A stretch of 64,000 nucleotides of DNA, from the NCBI GenBank assembly GCA_036172665.1, contig CM069880.1, positions 5,210,501-5,274,500 on the forward strand, in the 5' to 3' direction. Both the position numbers and the translations under genes were made by a program. The notes under the pieces were generated by a model. That model was not told where the DNA came from and did not search any database. It saw only the letters and a list, made by a program, of their open reading frames with translations. This stretch comes from Prosopocoilus inquinatus. Taxonomy: Eukaryota > Arthropoda > Insecta > Coleoptera > Lucanidae. Numbering within the stretch: position 1 is the stretch's first letter; each line of letters begins with the position of its first letter. Below, piece by piece: positions 50,683 through 63,438 of the stretch.

Positions 50683-51682
50683 CAACACGTATTAGTATTG
50701 TTCCTGTGATGTATCTAATCGATCCTTACTTATCTATTATGTTATTTGACGTTACGATGGACTCCAGTAACTCTGATGTGAGATACGAAGTTTTCGGACG
50801 CAGCAGAAGCTAGAAATAGTTTTGAACGAATCGACACGTATTAGCGTTGTTCCTGTGATGTATCTAATCGATCCTTACTTATCTGCTATGTTATTTGACG
50901 TTTCAACGGACTCCAGTAACTCTGTGTGAGATTCGAAGTTCTCGGACTCAGCAGGAGCTGGAAATAGTTTTGAACGAAATAACACGTATTAGCGTTGTTC
51001 CTGTGATGTATCTAATCGATCATTACTTATCTATCATGTTATTTGACGTTACGATGGACTCCAGTAACTCTGATGTGAGATACGACGTTTTCGGGCTCAG
51101 CAGAAGCTGGAAATAGTTTTGAACTAAACGACACATATTAGCGTTGTTCCTGTGATGTATCTAATCGATCCTTACTTATCTGCTATGTTACTTGACGTTT
51201 CAACGGACTCCAGTAACTCTGATGTGAGATTCGAATTTCTCGGACTTAGCAGGAGCTGGAAATAGTTTTGAACGAAATAACACGTATTAGCGTTGTTCCT
51301 GTGATGCTTCTAATCGATCCTTACTTATCTATCATGTTATTTGACGTTACGACGGACTATAGTAACTCTGACGTGAGATACGAAGTTTTCGGACGCAGCA
51401 GAAACTGGAAATAGTTTTGAACGAAACAACACGTGTTAGCGTTGTTCCTGTGATGTATCTAATCGATCCTCACTTTTCTATCATGTTATTTGACGTTACG
51501 ATGGACTCCAGTAACTCTGATGTGAGATACGAAGTTTTCGGACGCAGCAGAAGCTGGAAAAAGTTTTGAATGAAACGACACGTATTAGCGTTTTTCCTGT
51601 GATGTATCTAATCGATCCTTACTTATCTACTATGTTATTTGACGTTTCAACGGACTCCAGTAACTCTGGTGTGTGATTCGAA
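50683..51682. repeat. 11-mer higher-order repeat, copy 2, truncated
   Basis: Matches 49045-50044 at an offset of 1638, including the single-base loss near 50922. At about 51683 the sequence switches (GAAGTTCTCGG where copy 1 has GAAGTTCTTGG) into other monomers, so the second copy is incomplete. Confidence 0.8.
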
Positions 51683-53595
51683 GTTCTCGGACTCAGCAGA
51701 AGCTGGAAATAGTTTTGAACGAAACGACACTTATTAGCGTTGTTCCTGTGATGTATCTAATCGATCCTTACTTATCTGCTATGTTATTTGACGTTACGAT
51801 GGACTCCAGTAACTCTGATGTGAGATACGAAGTTTTCGGACGCAGCAGAAGCTGGAAAAAGTTTTGAATGAAACGACACGTATTAGCGTTTTTCCTGTGA
51901 TGTATCTAATCGATCCTTACTTATCTACTATGTTATTTGACGTTTCAACGGACTCCAGTAACTCTGGTGTGTGATTCGAAGTTCTTGGACTCAGCAGAAG
52001 CTGGAAATAGTTCTGAACGAAACGACACGTATTAGCGTTGTTCCTGTGATGTATCTAATCGATCCTTACTTATCTACTATGTTATTTGACGTTTCAACGG
52101 ACTCCAGTAACTCTGATGTGAGATTCGAAGTTCTCGGACTCAGCAGAAGCTGGAAATAGTTTTGAACGAAACGACATTTATTAGCGTTGTTCCTGTGATG
52201 CTTCTAATCGATCCTTACTTATCTATCGTGTTATTTGACGTTACGACGGACTATAGTAACTCTGACGTGAGATACGAAGTTTTCGGACGCAGCAGAAACT
52301 GGAAATAGTTTTGAACGAAACAACACGTGTTAGCGTTGTTCCTGTGATGTATCAAATCGATCCTCACTTTTCTATCATGTTATTTGACGTTACGATGGAC
52401 TCCAGTAACTCTGATGTGAGATACGAAGTTTTCGGACGCAGCAGAAGCTGGAGAAAGTTTTGAATGAAACGACACGTATTAGCGTTTTTCCTGTGATGTA
52501 TCTAATCGATCCTTACTTATCTATTATGTTATTTGACGTTTCAACGGACTCCAGTAACTCTGGTGTGTGATTCGAAGTTCTTGGACTCAGCAGAAGCTGG
52601 AAATAGTTCTGAACGAAACGACACGTATTAGCGTTGTTCCTGTGATGTATCTAATCGATCCTTACTTATCTACTATGTTATTTGACGTTTCAACGGACTC
52701 CAGTAACTCTGATGTGAGATTCGAAGTTCTCGGACTCACCAGAAGCTGGAAATAGTTTTGAACGAAACGACACTTATTAGCGTTGTTCCTGTGATGTATC
52801 TAATCGATCCTTACTTATCTGCTATGTTATTTGACGTTTCAACGGACTCCAGTAACTCTGATGTGAGATTCGAAGTTCTCGAACTCAGCAGGAGCTGGAA
52901 ATAGTTTTGAAATAAATAACACGTATTAGCGTTGTTCCTGTGATGTATCTAATCGATCCTTACTTATCTATCATGTTATTTGACGTTACAATGGACTGTA
53001 GTAACACTGATGTGAGATACGAAGTTTTCGGACGCAGCAGAAGCTGGAAATAGTTTTGAACAAAACAACACGTGTTAGCGTTGTTCCTGTGATGTATCTA
53101 ATCGATCCTCACTTTTCTATCATGTTATTTGACGTTACGATGGACTCCAGTAACTCTGATGTGAGATACGAAGTTTTCGGACGCAGCAAAAGCTGGAAAA
53201 AGTTTTGAATGAAACGACACGTATTAGCGTTTTTCCTGTGATGTATCTAATCGATCCTTACTTATCTACTATGTTATTTGACGTTTCAACGGACTCCAGT
53301 AACTCTGGTGTGTGATTCGAAGTTCTTGGACTCAGCAGAAGCTGGAAATAGTTCTGAACGAAACGACACGTATTAGCGTTGTTCCTGTGATGTATCTAAT
53401 CGATCCTTACTTATCTTATATGTTATTTGACGTTTCAACGGACTCCAGTAACTCTGATGTGAGATTCGAAGTTCTCGAACTCAGCAGGAGCTGGAAATAG
53501 TTTTGAAATAAATAACACGTATTAGCGTTGTTCCTGTGATGTATCTAATCGATCCTTACTTAGCTATCATGTTATTTGACGTTACGATGTACTCC

Positions 53596-53622
53596 AGTAT
53601 CTCTGATGTATGATACGACGTT
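53596..53622. repeat. 27-bp internal duplication monomer, copy 2
   Basis: Same 27-bp insertion as at 32568 but without the 7-bp loss; the preceding bases read GATGTACTCC. The 3480-bp higher-order repeat carries it to 57076 and the 6336-bp offset to 63412. Confidence 0.9.
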
Positions 53623-55558
53623 AGCAACTCTGATGTGAGATTCGAAGTTCTCGGACTCAGCAGAAGCTGGAAATAGTTTTGAACGAAATAACACGTATTA
53701 GCGTTGTTCCTGTGATGTATCTAATCGATCCTTACTTATCTATCATGTTATTTGACGTTACGATGGACTGTAGTAACACTGATGTGAGATACTAAGTTTT
53801 CGGACGCAGCAGAAGCTGGAAATAGTTTTGAACGAAACAACACGTATTAGCGATGTTCCTGTGATGTATCTAATCGATCCTCACTTATCTATCATGTTAT
53901 TTGACGTTACGATGGACTCCAGTAACTCTGATATGAGATACGAAGGTCTCGGACGCAGCAGAAGCTGGAAATAGTCTTGAACGAAACGACACGTATTAGC
54001 GTTGTTCCTGTGATGTATCTAATCGATCCTTACTTATCTACTATGTTATTTGACGTTTCAACGGGCTTCAGTAACTCTGATGTGAGATACGAAGGTTTCG
54101 GACGCAGCAGAAGCTGGAAATAGTCTTGAACGATACGACACGTATTAGCGTTGTTCCTGTGGTGTATCTAATCGATCCTTACTTATCTATTATGTTACTT
54201 GACGTTACGATGGACTCCAGTAACTCTGATGTGAGATACGATGTTTTCGGACGCAGCAGAATCTGAAAATAGTTTTGAACGAAGCGACACGTATTAGCGT
54301 TGTTCCTGTGATGTATCTAATCGATCCTTACTTATCTGCTATGCTATTAGACGTTTCAACGGACTCCAGTAACTCTGATGTGAGATACGAAGGTTTCGGA
54401 CGCAGCAGAAGCTGGAAATAGTCTTGAACGAAACGACACGTATTAGCGTTGTTCCTGTGATGTATCTAATCGATCCTTACTTATCTACTATGTTATTTGA
54501 CGTTTCAACGGGCTTCAGTAACTCTGATGTGAGATACGAAGGTTTCGGACGCAGCAGAATCTGGAAATAGTCTTGAACGAAACGACACGTATTAGCGTTG
54601 TTCCTGTGATGTATCTAATCGATCCTTACTTATCTACTATGTTATTTGACGTTTCAACGGGCTTCAGTAACTCTGATGTGAGATACGAAGTTCTCGGACG
54701 CAGCAGAAGCTGGAAATAGTTTTGAACAAAACAACACGTATTAGCGTTGTTCCTGTGATGTATCTAATCGATCCTTACTCATCTATCATGTTATTTGACG
54801 TTTCAAGGACTCCAGTAACTCTGATGTGAGATTCGAAGTTCTCGAACTCAGCTGGAGCTGGAAATAGTTTTGAACTAAATAACACGTATTAGCGTTGTTC
54901 CTGTGATGTATCTAATCGATCCTTACTTATCTGCTATGTTATTTGACGTTTCAACGGACTCCAGTAACTCTGATGTGAGATTCGAAGTTCTCGAACTCAG
55001 CTGGAGCTGGAAATAGTTTTGAACTAAATAACACGTATTAGCGTTGTTCGTGTGATGTATCTAATCGATCCTCACTTATCTATTATGTTATTTGACGTTA
55101 CGATGAACTGTAGTAACTCTGATGTGAGATACGAGGTTTTCGGACTCAGCAGGAGCTGGAAATAGTTTTGAACTAAATAACACGTTTTAGCGTTGTTCCT
55201 GTGATGTATCTAATCGATCCTTACTTATCTTATATGTTATTTGACGTTTCAACGGACTCCAGTAACTCTGATGTGAGATTCGAAGTTCTCGGACTCAGCA
55301 GAAGCTGGAAATAGTTTTGAACGAAACGACACTTATTAGCGTTGTTCCTGTGATGTATCTAATCGATCCTTACTTATCTGCTATGTTATTTGACGTTTCA
55401 ACGGACTCCAGTAACTCTGATGTGAGATTCGAAGTTCTCGAACTCAGCAGGAGCTGGAAATAGTTTTGAAATAAATAACACGTATTAGCGTTGTTCCTGT
55501 GATGTATCTAATCGATCCTTACTTAGCTATCATGTTATTTGACGTTACGATGGACTCC

Positions 55559-55585
55559 AGTATCTCTGATGTATGATACGACGTT
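55559..55585. repeat. 27-bp internal duplication monomer, copy 3
   Basis: Same insertion, distinguished by AGCAAACCTGATG after the duplicated segment. Its relatives are at 59039 and 61895. Confidence 0.9.
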
Positions 55586-57075
55586 AGCAAACCTGATGTG
55601 AGATTCGAAGTTCTCGGACTCAGCAGAAGCTGGAAATAGTTTTGAACGATATAACACGTATTAGCGTTGTTCCTGTGATGTATCTAATCGATCCTTACTT
55701 ATCTATCATGTTATTTGACGTTACGATGGACTGTAGTAACACTGATGTGAGATACGAAGTTTTCGGACGCAGCAGAAGCTGGAAATAGTTTTGAACGAAA
55801 CAACACGTATTAGCGATGTTCCTGTGATGTATCTAATCGATCCTCACTTATCTATCATGTTATTTGACGTTACGATGGACTCCAGTAACTCTGATGTGAG
55901 ATACGAAGGTTTCGGACGCAGCAGAAGCTGGAAATAGTCTTGAACGAAACGACACGTATTAGTGTTGTTCCTGTGATGTATCTAATCGATCCTTACTTAT
56001 CTACTATGTTATTTGACGTTTCAACGGGCTTCAGTAACTCTGATGTGAGATACGAAGGTTTCGGACGCAGCAGAAGCTGGAAATAGTCTTGAACGAAACG
56101 ACACGTATTAGCGTTGTTCCTGTGATGTATCTAATCGATCCTTACTTATCTACTATGTTATTTGACGTTTCAACGGGCTTCAGTAACTCTGATGTGAGAT
56201 ACGAAGTTCTCGGACGCAGCAGAAGCTGGAAATAGTTTTGAATGAAACAACACGTATTAGCGTTGTTCCTGTGATGTATCTAATCGATCCTTACTCATCT
56301 ATCATGTTATTTGACGTTTCAACGGACTCCAGTAACTCTGATGTGAGATTCGAAATTTTCGGACGCAGCAGAAGCTGGAAATAGTTTTGAAATAAATAAC
56401 ACGTATTAGCGTTGTTCCTGTGATGTATCTAATCGATCCTTACTTATCTATCATGTTATTTGACGTTACAATGGACTGTAGTAACACTGATGTGAGATAC
56501 GAAGTTTTCGGACGCAGCAGAAGCTGGAAATAGTTTTGAACAAAACAACACGTGTTAGCGTTGTTCCTGTGATGTATCTAATCGATCCTCACTTTTCTAT
56601 CATGTTATTTGACGTTACGATGGACTCCAGTAACTCTGATGTGAGATACGAAGTTTTCGGACGCAGCAGAAGCTGGAAAAAGTTTTGAATGAAACGACAC
56701 GTATTAGCGTTTTTCCTGTGATGTATCTAATCGATCCTTACTTATCTACTATGTTATTTGACGTTTCAACGGACTCCAGTAACTCTGGTGTGTGATTCGA
56801 AGTTCTTGGACTCAGCAGAAGCTGGAAATAGTTCTGAACGAAACGACACGTATTAGCGTTGTTCCTGTGATGTATCTAATCGATCCTTACTTATCTTATA
56901 TGTTATTTGACGTTTCAACGGACTCCAGTAACTCTGATGTGAGATTCGAAGTTCTCGAACTCAGCAGGAGCTGGAAATAGTTTTGAAATAAATAACACGT
57001 ATTAGCGTTGTTCCTGTGATGTATCTAATCGATCCTTACTTAGCTATCATGTTATTTGACGTTACGATGTACTCC

Positions 57076-57102
57076 AGTATCTCTGATGTATGATACGACG
57101 TT
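57076..57102. repeat. 27-bp internal duplication monomer, copy 4
   Basis: Higher-order-repeat partner of 53596, 3480 bp downstream, with the same GATGTACTCC marker. Confidence 0.9.
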
Positions 57103-59038
57103 AGCAACTCTGATGTGAGATTCGAAGTTCTCGGACTCAGCAGAAGCTGGAAATAGTTTTGAACGAAATAACACGTATTAGCGTTGTTCCTGTGATGTAT
57201 CTAATCGATCCTTACTTATCTATCATGTTATTTGACGTTACGATGGACTGTAGTAACACTGATGTGAGATACTAAGTTTTCGGACGCAGCAGAAGCTGGA
57301 AATAGTTTTGAACGAAACAACACGTATTAGCGATGTTCCTGTGATGTATCTAATCGATCCTCACTTATCTATCATGTTATTTGACGTTACGATGGACTCC
57401 AGTAACTCTGATATGAGATACGAAGGTCTCGGACGCAGCAGAAGCTGGAAATAGTCTTGAACGAAACGACACGTATTAGCGTTGTTCCTGTGATGTATCT
57501 AATCGATCCTTACTTATCTACTATGTTATTTGACGTTTCAACGGGCTTCAGTAACTCTGATGTGAGATACGAAGGTTTCGGACGCAGCAGAAGCTGGAAA
57601 TAGTCTTGAACGATACGACACGTATTAGCGTTGTTCCTGTGGTGTATCTAATCGATCCTTACTTATCTATTATGTTACTTGACGTTACGATGGACTCCAG
57701 TAACTCTGATGTGAGATACGATGTTTTCGGACGCAGCAGAATCTGAAAATAGTTTTGAACGAAGCGACACGTATTAGCGTTGTTCCTGTGATGTATCTAA
57801 TCGATCCTTACTTATCTGCTATGTTATTAGACGTTTCAACGGACTCCAGTAACTCTGATGTGAGATACGAAGGTTTCGGACGCAGCAGAAGCTGGAAATA
57901 GTCTTGAACGAAACGACACGTATTAGCGTTGTTCCTGTGATGTATCTAATCGATCCTTACTTATCTACTATGTTATTTGACGTTTCAACGGGCTTCAGTA
58001 ACTCTGATGTGAGATACGAAGGTTTCGGACGCAGCAGAAGCTGGAAATAGTCTTGAACGAAACGACACGTATTAGCGTTGTTCCTGTGATGTATCTAATC
58101 GATCCTTACTTATCTACTATGTTATTTGACGTTTCAACGGGCTTCAGTAACTCTGATGTGAGATACGAAGTTCTCGGACGCAGCAGAAGCTGGAAATAGT
58201 TTTGAACAAAACAACACGTATTAGCGTTGTTCCTGTGATGTATCTAATCGATCCTTACTCATCTATCATGTTATTTGACGTTTCAAGGACTCCAGTAACT
58301 CTGATGTGAGATTCGAAGTTCTCGAACTCAGCTGGAGCTGGAAATAGTTTTGAACTAAATAACACGTATTAGCGTTGTTCCTGTGATGTATCTAATCGAT
58401 CCTTACTTATCTGCTATGTTATTTGACGTTTCAACGGACTCCAGTAACTCTGATGTGAGATTCGAAGTTCTCGAACTCAGCTGGAGCTGGAAATAGTTTT
58501 GAACTAAATAACACGTATTAGCGTTGTTCGTGTGATGTATCTAATCGATCCTCACTTATCTATTATGTTATTTGACGTTACGATGAACTGTAGTAACTCT
58601 GATGTGAGATACGAGGTTTTCGGACTCAGCAGGAGCTGGAAATAGTTTTGAACTAAATAACACGTTTTAGCGTTGTTCCTGTGATGTATCTAATCGATCC
58701 TTACTTATCTTATATGTTATTTGACGTTTCAACGGACTCCAGTAACTCTGATGTGAGATTCGAAGTTCTCGGACTCAGCAGAAGCTGGAAATAGTTTTGA
58801 ACGAAACGACACTTATTAGCGTTGTTCCTGTGATGTATCTAATCGATCCTTACTTATCTGCTATGTTATTTGACGTTTCAACGGACTCCAGTAACTCTGA
58901 TGTGAGATTCGAAGTTCTCGAACTCAGCAGGAGCTGGAAATAGTTTTGAAATAAATAACACGTATTAGCGTTGTTCCTGTGATGTATCTAATCGATCCTT
59001 ACTTAGCTATCATGTTATTTGACGTTACGATGGACTCC

Positions 59039-59065
59039 AGTATCTCTGATGTATGATACGACGTT
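59039..59065. repeat. 27-bp internal duplication monomer, copy 5
   Basis: Partner of 55559 at 3480 bp, with the same AGCAAACCTG marker. Confidence 0.9.
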
Positions 59066-61894
59066 AGCAAACCTGATGTGAGATTCGAAGTTCTCGGACT
59101 CAGCAGAAGCTGGAAATAGTTTTGAACGATATAACACGTATTAGCGTTGTTCCTGTGATGTATCTAATCGATCCTTACTTATCTATCATGTTATTTGACG
59201 TTACGATGGACTGTAGTAACACTGATGTGAGATACGAAGTTTTCGGACGCAGCAGAAGCTGGAAATAGTTTTGAACGAAACAACACGTATTAGCGATGTT
59301 CCTGTGATGTATCTAATCGATCCTCACTTATCTATCATGTTATTTGACGTTACGATGGACTCCAGTAACTCTGATGTGAGATACGAAGGTTTCGGACGCA
59401 GCAGAAGCTGGAAATAGTCTTGAACGAAACGACACGTATTAGCGTTGTTCCTGTGATGTATCTAATCGATCCTTACTTATCTACTATGTTATTTGACGTT
59501 TCAACGGGCTTCAGTAACTCTGATGTGAGATACGAAGGTTTCGGACGCAGCAGAAGCTGGAAATAGTCTTGAACGATACGACACGTATTAGCGTTGTTCC
59601 TGTGGTGTATCTAATCGATCCTTACTTATCTATTATGTTACTTGACGTTACGATGGACTCCAGTAACTCTGATGTGAGATACGATGTTTTCGGACGCAGC
59701 AGAATCTGAAAATAGTTTTGAACGAAGCGACACGTATTAGCGTTGTTCCTGTGATGTATCTAATCGATCCTTACTTATCTGCTATGTTATTAGACGTTTC
59801 AACGGACTCCAGTAACTCTGATGTGAGATACGAAGGTTTCGGACGCAGCAGAAGCTGGAAATAGTCTTGAACGAAACGACACGTATTAGCGTTGTTCCTG
59901 TGATGTATCTAATCGATCCTTACTTATCTACTATGTTATTTGACGTTTCAACGGGCTTCAGTAACTCTGATGTGAGATACGAAGGTTTCGGACGCAGCAG
60001 AAGCTGGAAATAGTCTTGAACGAAACGACACGTATTAGCGTTGTTCCTGTGATGTATCTAATCGATCCTTACTTATCTACTATGTTATTTGACGTTTCAA
60101 CGGGCTTCAGTAACTCTGATGTGAGATACGAAGTTCTCGGACGCAGCAGAAGCTGGAAATAGTTTTGAACAAAACAACACGTATTAGCGTTGTTCCTGTG
60201 ATGTATCTAATCGATCCTTACTCATCTATCATGTTATTTGACGTTTCAAGGACTCCAGTAACTCTGATGTGAGATTCGAAGTTCTCGAACTCAGCTGGAG
60301 CTGGAAATAGTTTTGAACTAAATAACACGTATTAGCGTTGTTCCTGTGATGTATCTAATCGATCCTTACTTATCTGCTATGTTATTTGACGTTTCAACGG
60401 ACTCCAGTAACTCTGATGTGAGATTCGAAGTTCTCGAACTCAGCTGGAGCTGGAAATAGTCTTGAACGATACGACACGTATTAGCGTTGTTCCTGTGGTG
60501 TATCTAATCGATCCTTACTTATCTATTATGTTACTTGACGTTACGATGGACTCCAGTAACTCTGATGTGAGATACGATGTTTTCGGACGCAGCAGAATCT
60601 GAAAATAGTTTTGAACGAAGCGACACGTATTAGCGTTGTTCCTGTGATGTATCTAATCGATCCTTACTTATCTGCTATGCTATTAGACGTTTCAACGGAC
60701 TCCAGTAACTCTGATGTGAGATACGAAGGTTTCGGACGCAGCAGAAGCTGGAAATAGTCTTGAACGAAACGACACGTATTAGCGTTGTTCCTGTGATGTA
60801 TCTAATCGATCCTTACTTATCTACTATGTTATTTGACGTTTCAACGGGCTTCAGTAACTCTGATGTGAGATACGAAGGTTTCGGACGCAGCAGAAGCTGG
60901 AAATAGTCTTGAACGAAACGACACGTATTAGCGTTGTTCCTGTGATGTATCTAATCGATCCTTACTTATCTACTATGTTATTTGACGTTTCAACGGGCTT
61001 CAGTAACTCTGATGTGAGATACGAAGTTCTCGGACGCAGCAGAAGCTGGAAATAGTTTTGAACAAAACAACACGTATTAGCGTTGTTCCTGTGATGTATC
61101 TAATCGATCCTTACTCATCTATCATGTTATTTGACGTTTCAAGGACTCCAGTAACTCTGATGTGAGATTCGAAGTTCTCGAACTCAGCTGGAGCTGGAAA
61201 TAGTTTTGAACTAAATAACACGTATTAGCGTTGTTCCTGTGATGTATCTAATCGATCCTTACTTATCTGCTATGTTATTTGACGTTTCAACGGACTCCAG
61301 TAACTCTGATGTGAGATTCGAAGTTCTCGAACTCAGCTGGCGCTGGAAATAGTTTTGAACTAAATAACACGTATTAGCGTTGTTCGTGTGATGTATCTAA
61401 TCGATCCTCACTTATCTATTATGTTATTTGACGTTACGATGAACTGTAGTAACTCTGATGTGAGATACGAGGTTTTCGGACTCAGCAGGAGCTGGAAATA
61501 GTTTTGAACTAAATAACACGTTTTAGCGTTGTTCCTGTGATGTATCTAATCGATCCTTACTTATCTTATATGTTATTTGACGTTTCAACGGACTCCAGTA
61601 ACTCTGATGTGAGATTCGAAGTTCTCGGACTCAGCAGAAGCTGGAAATAGTTTTGAACGAAACGACACTTATTAGCGTTGTTCCTGTGATGTATCTAATC
61701 GATCCTTACTTATCTGCTATGTTATTTGACGTTTCAACGGACTCCAGTAACTCTGATGTGAGATTCGAAGTTCTCGAACTCAGCAGGAGCTGGAAATAGT
61801 TTTGAAATAAATAACACGTATTAGCGTTGTTCCTGTGATGTATCTAATCGATCCTTACTTAGCTATCATGTTATTTGACGTTACGATGGACTCC

Positions 61895-61921
61895 AGTATC
61901 TCTGATGTATGATACGACGTT
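61895..61921. repeat. 27-bp internal duplication monomer, copy 6
   Basis: Partner of 59039 at 2856 bp, with the same AGCAAACCTG marker. Confidence 0.9.
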
Positions 61922-63411
61922 AGCAAACCTGATGTGAGATTCGAAGTTCTCGGACTCAGCAGAAGCTGGAAATAGTTTTGAACGATATAACACGTATTAG
62001 CGTTGTTCCTGTGATGTATCTAATCGATCCTTACTTATCTATCATGTTATTTGACGTTACGATGGACTGTAGTAACACTGATGTGAGATACGAAGTTTTC
62101 GGACGCAGCAGAAGCTGGAAATAGTTTTGAACGAAACAACACGTATTAGCGATGTTCCTGTGATGTATCTAATCGATCCTCACTTATCTATCATGTTATT
62201 TGACGTTACGATGGACTCCAGTAACTCTGATGTGAGATACGAAGGTTTCGGACGCAGCAGAAGCTGGAAATAGTCTTGAACGAAACGACACGTATTAGTG
62301 TTGTTCCTGTGATGTATCTAATCGATCCTTACTTATCTACTATGTTATTTGACGTTTCAACGGGCTTCAGTAACTCTGATGTGAGATACGAAGGTTTCGG
62401 ACGCAGCAGAAGCTGGAAATAGTCTTGAACGAAACGACACGTATTAGCGTTGTTCCTGTGATGTATCTAATCGATCCTTACTTATCTACTATGTTATTTG
62501 ACGTTTCAACGGGCTTCAGTAACTCTGATGTGAGATACGAAGTTCTCGGACGCAGCAGAAGCTGGAAATAGTTTTGAATGAAACAACACGTATTAGCGTT
62601 GTTCCTGTGATGTATCTAATCGATCCTTACTCATCTATCATGTTATTTGACGTTTCAACGGACTCCAGTAACTCTGATGTGAGATTCGAAATTTTCGGAC
62701 GCAGCAGAAGCTGGAAATAGTTTTGAAATAAATAACACGTATTAGCGTTGTTCCTGTGATGTATCTAATCGATCCTTACTTATCTATCATGTTATTTGAC
62801 GTTACAATGGACTGTAGTAACACTGATGTGAGATACGAAGTTTTCGGACGCAGCAGAAGCTGGAAATAGTTTTGAACAAAACAACACGTGTTAGCGTTGT
62901 TCCTGTGATGTATCTAATCGATCCTCACTTTTCTATCATGTTATTTGACGTTACGATGGACTCCAGTAACTCTGATGTGAGATACGAAGTTTTCGGACGC
63001 AGCAGAAGCTGGAAAAAGTTTTGAATGAAACGACACGTATTAGCGTTTTTCCTGTGATGTATCTAATCGATCCTTACTTATCTACTATGTTATTTGACGT
63101 TTCAACGGACTCCAGTAACTCTGGTGTGTGATTCGAAGTTCTTGGACTCAGCAGAAGCTGGAAATAGTTCTGAACGAAACGACACGTATTAGCGTTGTTC
63201 CTGTGATGTATCTAATCGATCCTTACTTATCTTATATGTTATTTGACGTTTCAACGGACTCCAGTAACTCTGATGTGAGATTCGAAGTTCTCGAACTCAG
63301 CAGGAGCTGGAAATAGTTTTGAAATAAATAACAAGTATTAGCGTTGTTCCTGTGATGTATCTAATCGATCCTTACTTAGCTATCATGTTATTTGACGTTA
63401 CGATGTACTCC

Positions 63412-63438
63412 AGTATCTCTGATGTATGATACGACGTT
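63412..63438. repeat. 27-bp internal duplication monomer, copy 7
   Basis: Partner of 57076 at 6336 bp, with the GATGTACTCC marker. Confidence 0.9.

Larger units (their letters stand above)
52893..56372. repeat. 23-mer higher-order repeat, copy 1 (3480 bp)
   Basis: Twenty-three monomers with two 27-bp insertions and one single-base loss (TTTCAAGGACTCC near 54806): 23 x 149 + 54 - 1 = 3480. It begins at AGCTGGAAATAG followed by TTTTGAAATAAATAACACG. About four substitutions separate it from copy 2 (near 53189, 54352, 54560 and 55962). Confidence 0.92.
56373..59576. repeat. 23-mer higher-order repeat, copy 2, interrupted
   Basis: Matches copy 1 at 3480 bp up to 59576. There AACGATACG replaces AACGAAACG and the sequence steps back to repeat the part that began at 57608 (offset 1963). 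Confidence 0.9.

Noticed and set aside
29903..53500. Numerous 61-64 and 73-codon plus-strand open frames ending in SWK or similar, from 29.9 kb to 63.3 kb
   Set aside because: All are the same stretch of the monomer, mostly closed by the TAG in GGAAATAG. They begin at near-start codons (TTG, GTG) and recur only because the DNA repeats. With 149 bp per unit the frame shifts in each monomer, so no long protein repeat is possible.
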